64,000 bases of DNA from Tricholoma matsutake. Its lineage: Eukaryota; Basidiomycota; Agaricomycetes; Agaricales; Tricholomataceae. The position numbers were made by a program, and so were the translations under genes. The stretch lies in the NCBI GenBank assembly GCA_026075535.2, contig AP026538.1, positions 1,054,001 through 1,118,000 on the forward strand, in the 5' to 3' direction. Shown here piece by piece: positions 1 to 12,107 of this stretch. The notes under the pieces were generated by a model. It did not search any database, was not told the origin of the DNA, and saw only the letters and a program-made list of their open reading frames with translations. How positions within the stretch are numbered: the first letter of the stretch is position 1; every line of letters begins with the position of its first letter.

Positions 1-1208
1 CTGATCCTTTGGTACATACACTTTTCCTCGAAACAACACCAACCCTTGTTCCTCAGCCCATTCATCTCCTTTGATATTACCTTTCTTCTCTCCCTTCAGA
101 GCTTTCATGGCTTCCACTACTTCATCGTCCATTTCCGAACATTGTCTAATTTTAGACAACATTTCCGTTTCCGAGCTATCTATTAATAGATGCCCTTGAT
201 GCATAGTGCAAATGCAAAAGTATTTGGGTTTGAGTAAGGTAACATTTTTATTGTCCTCCTCCACCCCCCTTTTATGATCAATACGTCTGGATAATGCATC
301 TGCTTTCCTCATTAAGCTTCCTGCTTTGTGGACCAAATGAAAGTTGAAACGCGATAGGAATAGTGCCCAATGCGCTTGCCGGTGATTAAGCTTTTTAGCA
401 GACATAAAGTATTGCAGATTTTGATGATCTGTCCAGATCTCAATCTGATGCATACATCCCTCCAAATAATGCCTCCACGCCTCCAATGCTCATATTATCC
501 CCAACATCTCTTTGTCATGCACATCATAATTCCTCTCCACATCATTCAACCCTTTTGACAAGTATGCACAAGGATGCCATTTGTCATCTTCGCACAGCAT
601 TGATAATACCGCTCCAGTAGCAAAATCGGATGCATTGGATTCCACTCGCAAAGGGTGTGTGAAATCTACTGGGGCTAATATTGGTCCCTCCACAAACTTC
701 CTCTTCAACTCCTCAAACACTGTCTGCTGCTGCTCTCCCCACCTCCATACTACTCCCTTTTGCATAAGGTTATGTAAGGGTGCAGCAATTTTAGAAAAAT
801 TGTGCACAAAGCAACGATAATAATTTGGGAGTCCCAAGAAAGCTTGAACCTCCTTGACACGGGTGGGTGCAGGCCAATCTGTGATCACCTGTACCTTGAT
901 CGGATCCATTTTGATCCTGTCAGGGCTGATCAATAATCCTAGGAACTCAATCTCACTTGCCCCAAACACACACTTCTCTGGTTTCAAAAATAGATCATTC
1001 TCCGCCAACCTCCATAACACCTCCTGTACTATTATTGCCTCATGATTTTCTTCATCCTCCGTGAATATCAGAATGTCGTCAATAAATATTATTACCATGC
1101 CTTTGTCTATTACATCCTTGAAAATGTCGTTCATCATATTTTGAAAGGTCAGGGGACTATTAGTCATCCCAAAAAACATGACAAGCAGCTTGAAGGATCC
1201 TCGACGCA
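1..1208 (-). pseudogene. Ty3/gypsy pol fragment: reverse transcriptase C-terminal half and RNase H
   Basis: Reverse-strand reading gives a Ty3/gypsy polymerase from the RT palm to the start of the integrase linker. Seen: the conserved stretch FFGMTNSP, the catalytic FIDDILIF box (about 1070-1090), LGLLISPDRIKMDP, the thumb, then RNase H with SNASDFATGAVLS, HDKEMLGII and WTDHQNL. The linker VYVPKDQ runs off the window start. One in-frame TGA at 490-492 stands where an arginine is expected, a CGA to TGA change. The reading frame meets the start of another element's LTR at about 1208, so the N-terminal half of pol (gag, protease, RT fingers) is absent here. The longer open frame up to 1446 includes unrelated LTR sequence. 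It is a dead retrotransposon fragment; family assignment is firm. Confidence 0.9.
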
Positions 1209-1908
1209 TGTTATGATTTGATGTTATGATTTGTCTACAGGAACCCACAAGTACGGGTAGTTCATTTTTTCTTATTCGACTCGACTCTCTTCCGACGGAA
1301 GACACCTTGATGCAAGGTGACTCCATGCACCCGAACCCACTCTCACATGCGCTGTGGTATGACACCCCCTCTACACAAGGTCCGTGACATTGGACCCTCA
1401 CAATCGACATGCTGCAGCGTGACATCGGACGCCTCATGCGAGGCATGAGGCCTATTGTCTCTATTGTTCTTGTCTATATTTACCTGATAAGCATCTCACT
1501 TTCCGATTGGATGATAGATAGTCCTAGAACAGTATATAAGCTGTAGCTACACTCTGTGTATTCTCCAGCTTGACCTAATTCAACCAATGGTCTTAGACTC
1601 AACCAGAACACTCGACAACTAAGGAAGTCTTTTAGTTGTAATACACTCAAACTCGACAGCTTAGGAAGCCCCTAGCTGTGATAACCCAAACTCGACAGTT
1701 GGAAAGCCTCCAACTGTAATACACGAACAAACAATCTACTCAGAAAGCCTCTGAGTACGGATAACCATGACTACTTGAGGAAGTACCCAAGTGAAGGCAG
1801 GAAGCCCGATACACTAGGAAGGTCTCCTAGTGCGATACTGATACAGTTGGAAAGCCTCCAACTGCGACACACAAAACCAAGGCTGAGTCGAGACCTATAG
1901 TCTTAACA
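1209..1908 (+). repeat. 5' LTR of the forward Ty3/gypsy element
   Basis: Inferred LTR of about 690-700 bp. It starts TGTTA (1209, or 1222 because a 13-bp unit TGTTATGATTTGA is duplicated) and ends TAACA at 1908, giving matching inverted termini. A TATA box (TATATAA, 1532-1538) fits a Pol II promoter, so the hairpin array downstream would lie in the transcribed R/U5 part. There is no second LTR to fix the borders, so the ends are inferred from the termini only. Confidence 0.6.
1611..1864 (+). repeat. Array of seven hairpins with a shared loop inside the LTR
   Basis: Seven stem-loops about 32-41 nt apart: 1616-1638, 1657-1678, 1696-1716, 1737-1757, 1773-1792, 1812-1832 and 1844-1864. Each has a 7-8 bp stem. 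The loop is AAGCC or close to it (exactly AAGCC in hairpins 2, 3, 4 and 7). The stem sequences differ (for example CAACTAA/TTAGTTG, TACTCAGA/TCTGAGTA, CACTAGGA/TCCTAGTG) but stay fully or nearly complementary; hairpins 2 and 5 share a one-base bulge. Spacers resemble each other (ATAACC, AAACTCGA). The pattern is a tandem repeat in which pairing is conserved rather than sequence. Confidence 0.85.
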
Positions 1909-2198
1909 AAAGGTCAAGCTGATCCACGAAGTCCACCTACCTAGGTGCAGACACAATGTCTTTCAGACAAAGCCCAGATAGACCTCCGACAGGAGCATCG
2001 ACATCAGGAAGAACCTCGTGGTACAGATACCAAGGTTGACTAGTACGATACTCAGAACCAGCACAAAGGTGGTTCTCGAAGCAAACAGAAGACGAGGAAC
2101 CAAGATATCTCACTGAAGAAGACTTCAGATCGACAAGCAAAGAAGAAACCCCAGAACAAGACCCATTCTCCTTATCCAACGACAACATCCCCGATAAC

Positions 2199-3050
2199 AT
2201 GTCTACCGAACCCACCGCATCTACCAAGGAGATTAGAATCCGAACCCCCTCTGACTTCACAGGGGACCGAGTGAGAACTGCAAAGTTCTTGCAAGAAGTG
2301 AAACTCTATCTGAGAGTAAATCATGGAATCTATGACACAGATGAAAAGAAAATCATCTTCGCGTTGTCGTTCATGAACGGAGGAACCGCCGCGCCCTGGG
2401 CACAGACATGGGCAGAAAAAGAAGACCTAGGGACATGGTCAACCTTCAAAATGGCGCTCAAAGTAGTGTTCACCCCGATCGATGAAGCTGGCAGAGCCAG
2501 AACTGAAATGAAAACACTGAAGCAGGGACAGGACCTGGAGGATTACATCGCGCAATTCTGAATCCTGCGAGAGAAGGCAGGGATCAATGACAATACCGCC
2601 CTGATCGAACTCTTCATGGACAGGTTAAACCCCAAGCTCCTTGAAAGAGTATTCAACATGGAAACGATCCCCACAACCCTTGAGGGGATGATCAATGCTG
2701 CCTCCAAGTATGACAGGCAATGGAGGAGAGCAAAGGCTATAACCGGGAAAGCACAGGAAGCCTTGGCAAAAAGGCTACCCAACTCCAAGACAAAAGAAGG
2801 CCCGCTCGAGATCAACCGACTCTCCAACACAGAGAGGATTGAGCACATGAAGAAAGGATTATGCTTCATGTGCCACCAACCAGGACACAGAGCAACCAAA
2901 CATAAGAAAGAGGAGACAAGGACCAAGGACCGGCCCTTCCCAAAGAACAAAGGCAGAGAAGCCTACTCGAAGATCTGAGCGATCATGAAAGAACTCGACA
3001 AAGAAGGAAAGGAGAAAGCTCTCACCTTAATAGGGGACGAGGGTTTTTAA
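2199..3050 (+). pseudogene. Ty3/gypsy gag (capsid and zinc knuckle)
   Basis: Frame from ATG 2199 to TAA 3048-3050. The protein has a capsid-like region (DFTGDRVRTAKFLQEVKLYL; WAQTWAEKEDLGTW; the end-of-capsid region near DYIAQF) and one zinc knuckle near 2862-2905 reading CFMCHQPGHRATKH, so the fourth ligand is His instead of the usual Cys. Two in-frame TGA codons (2559-2561 and 2976-2978) interrupt it where arginine is expected. Gag forms the virus-like particle and binds the element RNA. The pol frame starts 15 nt after the gag stop. Confidence 0.85.
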
Positions 3051-3064
3051 AGAGGTGGCCTGCC

Positions 3065-5822
3065 TTGATGCCAGGTACCACCGAACTCTCTGTCTGCTCT
3101 GTATTACTAGCCACTTTGAAGAATCAATCTATGCGTTTAGATATCAAAGTGCTAGGAGCAGGCAGAGGGAAAGCCGTTGAAACCGAAGCCCTACTCGACT
3201 CAGGAGCAGGAGGAATATTCATGAGCCACGAATTTGCAAAAAGTGGGGGATTTGAACTACACCCCCTGGAAAGGATAATCAGGGTCAAGAACGTAGATGG
3301 AACCCCAAACAAGAAAGGGGAGATCTCCCACTACACCAAAGGATTCTTAATGATCAATGGAAGATCGTTCCCGACAACCTTCCTCATAGCAGGATTAGGG
3401 AAAGAATCAGTTATCCTGGGTCTGCCATGGCTCAGAAGAATCAACCCAGTGATCGACTGGAGAATCGAAACCTTCCAATTCCGAATGACCAACTGAACCC
3501 ACCCAGGATTCTCATTTGGGAAAGGGAAAACCCTCATCAGAAGGGTGCAAATGGAGAAATCCAACGATGAACCTCTGGCTTGGCGCTGGAGAACAGTCAA
3601 AGAAGAAGGGAAGCCCTTCAAAGAAATGACAAGAGAGGAGAAATGGGCATGGGCACAAAAGATGGTCGCCCAAGCAAAAGAAAAGATGGACCTCAAGACA
3701 GAGGCGAAAGAAGAAGAGCGACTTACGTGGTGCCGCATAGCCACTAAAGAACTAGAAAAGCTTGCCCTTGAAAAGAAACGAAGGAATGAAGAACGGCTAA
3801 CAAAATGCCGGAAAATTGCTGATAAAGCAAGGCAGATGGGAGAAGCCCTTCGGACTAAGCTGGGAAAGAACACAATACCCACCAAAACAAGAAAGGCAAC
3901 CATTGAAGAAGTAGAAGACGAAGAGATTGCAGTCACAACTCTTCAAGATGTGGAGCCCATTGGGCCACAAGACGAAGAAGACACTGGGAAGGAAAACCCA
4001 GCACCGGAAAACCACAAACAGGCAAAGGAACAAGCAACGGAACAATTGGAAGGGGCACCCAAACTAGAAATCGAAGACGACAAGCTACTGGTCGCCTACA
4101 TCTGAGGAGAACCCATCATTGGAATATTCGAACCAGCTAGGACACCACTGACAGAGGAATATGATGAGCCAAGATATGGATATTCTCAGACGACAAAGAC
4201 AATCTCTCGGATTGTAAAGGCAAAAGGATCACCGCAATATGCTTATGGACAGAATATCTGGATTAGGGCAAAGACATCAGTCTCTCAACACCTGACACAT
4301 AAGAAGGAAGGAGACCCTGAACAGAAGACCCTAGATGAACTACTCCCCGAACAGTACAAGGAGTACCGATGGATATTCAAAAAGGAAGCATCGGAATGAT
4401 TCCCGGAATCAAGACCCTGGGATCATCCAATCAAACTGAAAGCAGACTTTATGGCAAAGGATTGCAGGGTTTACCCATTGTCACCGGCAGAACAAAAGAA
4501 ACTCAACAAGTTTCTCAATGAAAGCCTACAGAAGGGATACATTCGACCATCAAAATCACCCATGGCATTGCCATTCTTCTTCGTTGCAAAGAAGGACTCA
4601 GATGCGCTATGACCCTGCCAAGATTACAGGTATTTGAACAACAGAACAATCAAGAATACCTACCCGCTGCTGCTGGTAGGAGACCTGTTGAACAAACTGA
4701 GAGGGGCAAAATGATTTACAAAATTGGACATCTGATGGGGATATCACAACGTCAGAATCAAGGACGGAGATCAATGGAAGGCAGCCTTCAAGACAAATCG
4801 GGGGCTGTTTGAACCAATGGTGATGTTGAGGATGGCCTTCTATTTTTCCGAGACAGATGCTACGTCCCAGACAATGGAGATCTACGGAAGAAGCTGGTGC
4901 AAAAGTACCATGAAGGAGTAACCAGCAGACACCCAGGACAATGGCAGACTACTGAAATGATCAGGAGGGACTACTGGTGGCCAGGAATGATGACATACAT
5001 CAAGAACTATGTTGCTGGATGTGCCACATGCCAGAAAATGAAGGTCAATACCCACCCGACGACACCCCCACTGCAACCAATCAAGTCCGAAGCGACAAGG
5101 CCATTTGCAATGGTGATGACCGATTTCATAACTGACCTACTGGAGTCCAATGGTTATGATGCGCTCATGGTCGTGGTAGACCATGGGCTTATGAAGGGGG
5201 TAATTTTCATCCCTTGCAAGAAAATGATTGGTGCACTGGGAGCAGCGACCCTCTATCTGGATTACATCTACAAATGGTTTGGCCTTCCAGACAAGATAAT
5301 ATCGGACAGGGACCCCAGATTCACCTCGCAGCTATTCCAAGAATTAGGAGGATTGCTCGGAATCAAGCTGGCAATGAGTATGGCATACCACCCCCAGACC
5401 GATGGAGAAACAGAACAGGTGAATCAGGAAGTAGAAGTCTACCTGCAGATCTTCTGCTCGAACAACCAAGAGAAATGGAAGCACTTCCTTCCAACAGCAG
5501 AGTTCACGCACAACCAAAGGATGCACTCCACCCAGAAAAGCTCCCCATTCTACCTGATGATGGGCTATGAGCCCAAGGCGATCCCACTCCCCTACCTGAA
5601 GATGAACATACTGGCCATAGAAAAACAAATAGTTGCACTGCAATGGGCCTGAGACGAAGTGAAGGCAACTCACGAGTTGGCCAGACAAATGATGGTGGAA
5701 AGAACAACAAGGCACTTCACCCCGTTCAAAGAAGGAGACAGAGTGTGGCTAGAAGCGAAGAACCTCAGAATGACGCACCAAACAAAGAAGCTCACACCGA
5801 AAAGAGAAGGACCAACTGCCAC
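3065..5822 (+). pseudogene. Ty3/gypsy pol: protease, partial RT, integrase
   Basis: The aspartic protease is seen first (LLDSGAGGIFMSHEFA, about 3190-3235; VILGLPWLRRINPVIDW). A charged linker follows, then the RT N-terminus ([39 protein letters not shown]). RT is cut at about 4829 and the frame jumps to the integrase: the HHCC zinc module (4910-5040), the core DDE residues in MTDFITDL, IISDRDPRF and TDGETEQVNQE, and the C-terminal region up to about 5820. TGA stops at 3494, 4103, 4397, 4610, 4712, 4733 and 5650 all replace an expected arginine. The RT catalytic box and RNase H are missing, so it cannot be autonomous. Confidence 0.88.
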
Positions 5823-7395
5823 TTTGAAGGACCTACTTGTCAATCTTAGTGTGGACCCACGCTACAAGGAATTCTCCCAGTATGGTCTAGAGGTACAACC
5901 ATTCAGTGATTGTGCCTCTGACATCTCATCTGCATGCTATGTTGAGATCTTACCCTGTGGTGAGGCAGAACCTCACGTGGATCTCCTAGAGATTGTGATG
6001 GATGCCATTAAGGAGTCCAGGCCAGATTTAGAGGTTAGGTGGAGCGCTATCAAGAAGGGAAAGAGCGATAAGCACCTATCCTGTCGTCTCCTTGACCTTT
6101 ATCCAGGGGTCACTGACCAATCGGCCTTCCCTCCTGAACACCTCCCTCTCATCAAAGCACACATCGAGAGGATGGGTTATAAGATCACCAGTATCTTTGC
6201 ATTGTTCAGAGGCCCACATATCACGTTCCTCCTGCTGTCGGATGCCGATCATTTCATGGCCATGCAGTTCATCAATGTCCCAGCCAAGGTCTCAAAGGAG
6301 CGTGCTCGAATTGAGCCACTCAAGGACATTCCTATTCTTTGCCCTTTCGAGCTAGTTGTCAAGGGAGCTCACTATTATGACCTTCTCGAGGGAGTCCTTG
6401 AAAAGGGGATTAGAAATATGGTTCCACACTCATTAATCGAGACTCGCTCTACACTGCTGAACTCGGACCTCATCATTTTCTCAATGGCTACATGGGCTGA
6501 CACTGCTAAAATCCTTTGCAGTGTCAAATCCTTCCACAAATGTTTCCATGACCATCTCTCTGCACCTCACCTACTATGGGACTACAATGACGATCCACTC
6601 AACAAGAACTCTTTGGGTGTGAAGGGTGCTTCCCAGATCAGTGGGACTGTTGTCTCACTTTCTTGTCAGATTCAGGAGCTACGTGGTGAAGTCACAATGG
6701 TCAGGCGCCAGCAGGAGGACATGTCCTTAAACCAAGCCAGGATGCACAAAACCATCACCAACCTTGACCTTCACATTGGTCAGATGCAACAAGCCCTTCT
6801 CATTCAGGGCCAGGAAGGCTTCCTACGCTCTCAGATTGGTGACGATGAGTCCAGGATCAACAGCCTGCGTGTAGCTGCCATGTTCTCAACTGGCAAGGAG
6901 AAGGAAGAGTTCAACAAGGCAATACATGAGTTTGGAGACTCTCTGGCTGACAAGAGGAAGCTTCTCTCAAAGTTTTCTGATCAACTCGCAGCAGTCATTG
7001 GCCACCCCCTGCTTGCCGCACCCACACCACCTGTGTCCATCTCCTCCCTACCTCCTCCTCTCCCCTCTGCCTCATCTATCCCTCCCCTGGCCACCTCTCC
7101 TCCTATGCTTTCTGCTCCATCCCAATCCCACAGCTCCCCTCCAGCCTCCTCCTCTCCTTCAATTGTGACATCTCTTCCATCCCTGTTGCCTCCAAGCAAA
7201 CCAGGCAATTCCACTAAGAAGAGGAAGATAAGAGGCCCATCATCTTCTCGCATCTTGCGCTCGGTCTCACCTTTGTCCTTTGTTGATCCACTGGGCCCTG
7301 CTGCTCTGAGCATGGCTACAAACAGGGATGTGAATATGGTGAGTCTGTACCCCTCTCATTCCTTTTTCACTTTGGCTGTTAACATGGGCACTTGA
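5823..7395 (+). pseudogene. LINE ORF1 (coiled-coil RNA-binding-like protein), fused in frame to gypsy integrase
   Basis: About 520 residues continue in frame from the gypsy integrase tail (frame open from 5659). Seen: an N-terminal globular part without a recognised motif, a helical coiled-coil-like stretch (about 6650-6800, ELRGEVTMVRRQQEDM), then a Ser/Pro-rich tail (7010-7200) and a basic KKRKIR cluster that could be a nuclear signal, before TGA 7393-7395. Position directly before an endonuclease/RT ORF makes LINE ORF1 the best reading. The true N-terminus is lost at the fusion point. No zinc knuckle is seen. Confidence 0.6.
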
Positions 7396-7422
7396 CATAT
7401 CAGTGACAAATCCGATGAGGTT

Positions 7423-10400
7423 TTGTCAACTCAGACCGGCGCCACGAAGCTTAAGGCTGAATGTGACACTCAGCTGGCACTACGAAGGAACTGGTCACCC
7501 CATGGTATTGCTCATCGCCCCGTTTATGTAGCACCCAGTTTTCCCGCCTTCTCTTTCTTGAATATTCTTGATCCTGCTCATGCCTCATCGCCTCGCTATG
7601 AAGAGCCATCCACTCTCCCTGTCTTGTTGCCTAACTGCCATTTGGGTGAGCCATGGGTCAACCCAGCTGTCCTTTCCCCAATCTTGGTTGTTCCCTGCTC
7701 TTTGCATCATACTAAAACACTGTGCTCTCTGTCTTGTGTCTCGCCCCTGTCCATTAAATTTTGTCGTTTATTACTTCTTCTTGTGCTATTGTTACTGGTT
7801 AATACTACCATGGCATTGCCCACTCATGCACAATCTGAACTCTCTGTTTGTGCGCTGAACACTAATGGTCTGATGAGCCCAGTCAAGGTGGTGTTCATTG
7901 GTCCACTTCTTATGAAGCTATCCCCTCATGTCTTCGCACTCTCAGAGACTAAGACCCAAACAAATGCTGCCACCAATCTCCTGATCCATAATTATGAGAT
8001 CTTCGAGGAGAAGGCAGTACCTTGCACTGCCCCCTCACATTTGGCTAAATGGGGAATCATATTAGGTGTCCATAAGGACCTACAATAGTGGCTCATGTTC
8101 CACTCAATCACAAACCCCTGATGGGTCGTGTTGTTTGTGTTGATGTTGTTATTCCTTCATTATCTCCATTATCATCTCCATTCATTCATCGCATTTTCTT
8201 GGTTTATGCTCCTTGTGACCCTGGTGCAGATGATCTGTCCAGCAATTTCTGGCCTTGTCTGACAGATATGGTGTGGGAATCCAAGATGTCATGGTCTCTT
8301 TTTGGAGATCTCAATGCTACAGTTGCTGCCTTTGAACGCGCTTCTGACAATGTCATGGCTCAACACTTGTACAATGAGTTCCTTAGAAACACCCATGGCA
8401 CTGACTTGTGACAGCAATGCCCTGATTGTAATCACTTTATAGACTGGACATGCCAAGCCTGGTGTTCTACTGATGGGGGTAGCATTGTCGGACCCTGACT
8501 GCATCATCATTCAAAGCATCTCAAAATTGGTAAACGACCCTCATCTCACCGATGATGCAGCCTCACTATGTTTCTCTATGGCCAAGGCTACTGATGACTC
8601 CTACATTGCAGCTCTTACCTTCCCAGCCCTCCAGCATTTTGCACTGCCGATGGAGCGCTTTCAATTCCTATATGGATGGCTGACATCGTGGGAAAAGATA
8701 ACCTTACATATTCTCAATTGTCTAGATATGCCACCGAAGACCCTCCCTCTACACTCGATCACCAATGTTCAGGGTGTTGACCCCTGGACGATCACACAGC
8801 ATGAGGTACCTGTCTCTACTAATGAGTTCAGTTTTCTATGCACCCAAGTCGACAATCCCAGGACCCAATACTCGGAACTTGCAGATATCATTGACTCCTT
8901 CTCATTCCCAGCTTTCTTGTTTTGCACTCTCTTCACACTTCTGCACAAGATCATTTCACAGAACGTCATTTCCCATTGTCAAGCACTACTATCCCTCCAA
9001 CGAATTCTTCAAGCAGATGCAATTTGGCTGGACCAAAGAATCATGAAACGTGTACACTCCTTTCTTGGCTTTCCCTTCTGTCCCTCATCATCATTGTCCA
9101 CCCTTCCCCTGGCACTTGGTGGATTTGATTTCCCCTCTCTAGCTCACATCAATGCTGGCATCGCCATTGATGGTCTCGCATGGGATTTAAATCATCATAT
9201 CCTGGCCTATAGAATGATGGCCCATATCACCTTGGCTGACTGGATGTGTCAAATCAACAAATGTGTCTACCCCTTGGATCGTGAGGGATTGAACAGGTCG
9301 TTCACTCGTTTCATAGGTTCTATTCCAGTTGCATGGATCATCGCACAGAATCAAATCAATCTCAGTCTTCGACCAACCAATCAGAGTCATCTACTCGAGG
9401 GACACTGTTCTATCTCACATGCAGTATCACTAATTAAGCCATCTGTCCCCCAAGTTGAACACCCGACTGGCCATGTTATCTGGTGGCTCCACTCCATGGG
9501 CTTTCACATGCTAAATCACATTGGCAGCTGGACTGCAGACTCTCAGAACATCACCAGTTTTAGCGTCAGATCTCTTCCACCTGGAAACTGGTCATTTGCC
9601 CAAAAGAAGAATTGGAACACGATCAAAACCTTTCTCTCTCTAGCATGAGTTGGAGCATTTTACTCTGGCCCTGCTGACTTGCTGCTCTCATGGTCAATCA
9701 GATGGCAGAACGCAGAGAAGTTCATCCAATCTATATTGTTAGCTAATTTCTTTCCCCCCTCTGAAGTATCCCAAGACACCCAACTGTGGGGAATGGATGG
9801 CTCCATGATCCCCGCGTCTGCAGGCCCTCTGGATGACAAATCAGTTACATCTGCTACCACAGGCCCACATACCATTGTCATGAAGCTCCTCGGGTGCAAT
9901 GTCTCAATCCTCCATGGCGAACTTGTTGGGATTATCGGTGGTCTCATCCTATCAGATTCTCATAATAACTCTCCAGTGATTTATACTGACCATCTCAACT
10001 CAACTAGACTGATCAACGATAGCAAAACCTCCGCTAATATTGAGGCTCGCCTTCATCACATGAACGGCCACTCCTATTATAAGTGGATACTTCATCTTAT
10101 TAGTACTCGACAGACTGTCATCCGCTACACAAGGGGCCACTCAGCTGAGTCTTCCACTCCTTCTATTCTCAATGCATCCACAGACTATTACGCCTCTAAA
10201 TCTCAACACATCTGCTTGTACTTACATTATGCTCCTCTCCCCACCTTCTTCATGGATCCCTTCACCTTTTTCACCCCTATTGATGGCTGGATCGAGTCAA
10301 ACATTAGAGGTTTCACTGATTGCATGCTCTCAGATCAGAGCTCTCGCGAACTTGAGCTCAATCATGGCCTGCACTTAGTACAATCGGTCTATGACCCCCC

Positions 10401-10948
10401 CCCCCCCCCCAGCCTATCCCTACCTATGCTCCTTATCTTGCTATTCCACACTCGTTCAACTCTATGCATGTTCTGGACAGCTCCCCACAGCGATGTGTCT
10501 CCACTCCTGACACAAAATCAACTCCTATCAATGCCATTTTGGCTGTCATGATGCTCCAGAGGATGAACACCACCTCTTCGTCGAATGCCCTTACTTTGCA
10601 GAACTACGGTCCTTCAGCCTCTCAGTCATTTTGGAATACACAGAACTCAAGTGCCATGACTTGGTTGAAATAGTGCAATGCCTCATGAGTGCAGCTAAGT
10701 CCCTGTTCTCTGATGACAGTGCCATATGGCCGCTACACTATACTGCCTTCTACCTAAGTCAGATCCCCAACATCTTCAAACTCCTGGGGTTCGAGCAGTG
10801 TACACTACATTCCTCCCTACATCCCTCTATTCAACTGTCTCATGACTTACACTCCATCACGTCGGAATGGCATACTCAGTCAATTCATCTTGCCAGTCGC
10901 ATTTGGGGCCAAGTTCAGCGCATAACTGCCTCAGGAGCCAGTTTTTGA
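7423..10948 (+). pseudogene. LINE ORF2: endonuclease, RT remnant, RNase H, zinc knuckle
   Basis: A possible start is ATG 7810. The AP-type endonuclease begins with LSVCALNTNGL and FALSETKT (7840-7955), continues after a frameshift at about 8085 (IFLVYAPCDPG, WSLFGDLNAT) and ends with DWTCQAWCSTDGGSIV. After about 8570 the sequence is RT downstream of the active site (RFQFLYGWLTSWEK, LPLALGGFDFPSLA), so the palm is deleted. RNase H follows (9790-10190): WGMDGSMIPA, ILHGELVGIIGGL, VIYTDHLNSTRL, YTRGHSAESSTP, DYYASKS. A C-terminal CX3CX7HX5C motif lies at about 10530-10590. In-frame TGA at 8409 and 9646 replace likely arginines. A run of 16 C at 10395-10410 breaks the frame. Confidence 0.8.
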
Positions 10949-10950
10949 TT

Positions 10951-12107
10951 TAATGATGTTATACTACACATTGCGCATCACAGTGTATTTCACACTGCAG
11001 TGGTGGCAAGCTTTCCTCATTGAGGTTTTGATGCTACCCCACTAGCACCCTTTACTTATTTGCTCATACTTTTACTTGGTCTATCGAGGCTTACTTATTA
11101 GTTTGTCCTTAGCTACTCATGTAGCATAGGTAGATATCAATATAGTAACATAGTAACAGTGGAAGGGAGGGTTTTAGTTGACATTACAATGTGGATATGG
11201 CATGGCAGATGAGCCTGAGAACATCACATGAAAATGTTGGTGCATGCCCAAGAGCAAGGGTTATATAATGCCAGATACACAAGAGCATAGGTTATAATGT
11301 AGATGGCAAAGACTAGATGAGGTATTAGTAGGAGTGTGCATGTTTTAATATATTCTGCACTGGAAACTCCCAGTAAATAAGGTGGAACATTATGACATAA
11401 CATTGTGAATATTCCAGGGCATGTTATAACATGGCTACGTCCACTGTTGAGAGTACAATGCCATGCACCAGGAATTTGTGGACATCATTCAGATGACCAT
11501 GAAGCATGCTTACCATGGCCCAAAACTTCAGAAACTGCTCAAGAAGATTGGCCAGGACAGATGGTAGGTGAAGCATGCTTTTACATAACTTTACTGACAT
11601 TTTTGTTAGATTGAATGCAAAGAGGCACGGCACTGGCTCACAGGGCTTCAAGGCCTTCCTGGATTAGATAGCTGTTTGTCTTGCTTACATATATGACTCT
11701 ACCCCTACCTATGCCTAACATAACGGACCCATAATATAATTGTTTTGCCCTTTGATGTGAATATTAAATGTGTCAGTATGTATCCTGTGGCAGCAGTAGT
11801 GAGACTACTGCTGACTGCCTCAGGCTACCAAAGTCTGCCACTGACTACTATAGGATGTTGTTGACTACTATATCCCCACCAGGGTATAGGATGCTGCTAT
11901 AGACTATAGTATACTACAGCAGACTACAAGCTGGCTATGTAGCACTATGTAGCACTACAGAGAACATATAGGTTGCTATGGCCTCTATGGCCTCTATGGA
12001 TTGCTATGGGACCTACATAGTACTACATATAGCACATGATAGCCCCATGTAGTTGGCCCAGGATTTGCTGATGCTCCACCGAGTACAAACATCCTTGACC
12101 TGTATTT
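10951..12107. other. Non-coding stretch with a short coding relic and CTAC/GTAG-rich repeats
   Basis: After the LINE frame there is an AT-rich stretch that may be its 3' UTR. At about 11445-11563 a short frame reads MHQEFVDIIQMTMKHAYHG... and is followed by an intron-like gap (GTAGGT to TTAG, 11564-11613) and KEARHWLTGLQGLPGLD; it looks like a relic of a transposon gene I do not recognise. From about 11770 to 12050 the sequence is low-complexity, rich in CTACTATAG and GTAGTA words, with a 10-bp hairpin CAGCAGTAGT/ACTACTGCTG at 11791-11813. No intact gene is seen. Confidence 0.5.

Larger units (their letters stand above)
1209..5822 (+). mobile_element. Ty3/gypsy LTR retrotransposon, 3'-truncated and internally deleted
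   Basis: The order is 5' LTR (1209 or 1222 to 1908), gag, protease, RT N-terminal part and integrase on the forward strand. The protease-RT-integrase order is the Ty3/gypsy order. The RT thumb, RNase H and part of the linker are deleted at about 4829, and the element stops inside the integrase C-terminal region at about 5822, where a LINE begins. No 3' LTR is present. Nine in-frame TGA codons lie in gag and pol. The element appears to have inserted next to, or into, the reverse-oriented gypsy fragment at 1-1208. Confidence 0.88.
5823..10950 (+). mobile_element. LINE (non-LTR retrotransposon, Tad1/L1-like), internally deleted
   Basis: Two ORFs on the forward strand: a coiled-coil, proline-rich ORF1 and an ORF2 with endonuclease, the tail of RT, RNase H and a C-terminal zinc motif. 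This domain order with an RNase H fits fungal LINEs of the Tad1 type; the clade is inferred. The 5' end is missing or fused to the gypsy integrase at about 5815-5823. The RT catalytic core is deleted near 8520-8570. No poly(A) tail or target-site duplication could be recognised. Confidence 0.75.

Noticed and set aside
1210..1446. N-terminal extension of the reverse gypsy frame (MPRMRRPMSRC...)
   Set aside because: It translates the antisense of the neighbouring LTR, not gypsy pol.
1611..1864. CRISPR-like array (regular repeats with variable spacers)
   Set aside because: The conserved part is the loop and the variable part is self-complementary; the surroundings are a eukaryotic LTR retrotransposon.
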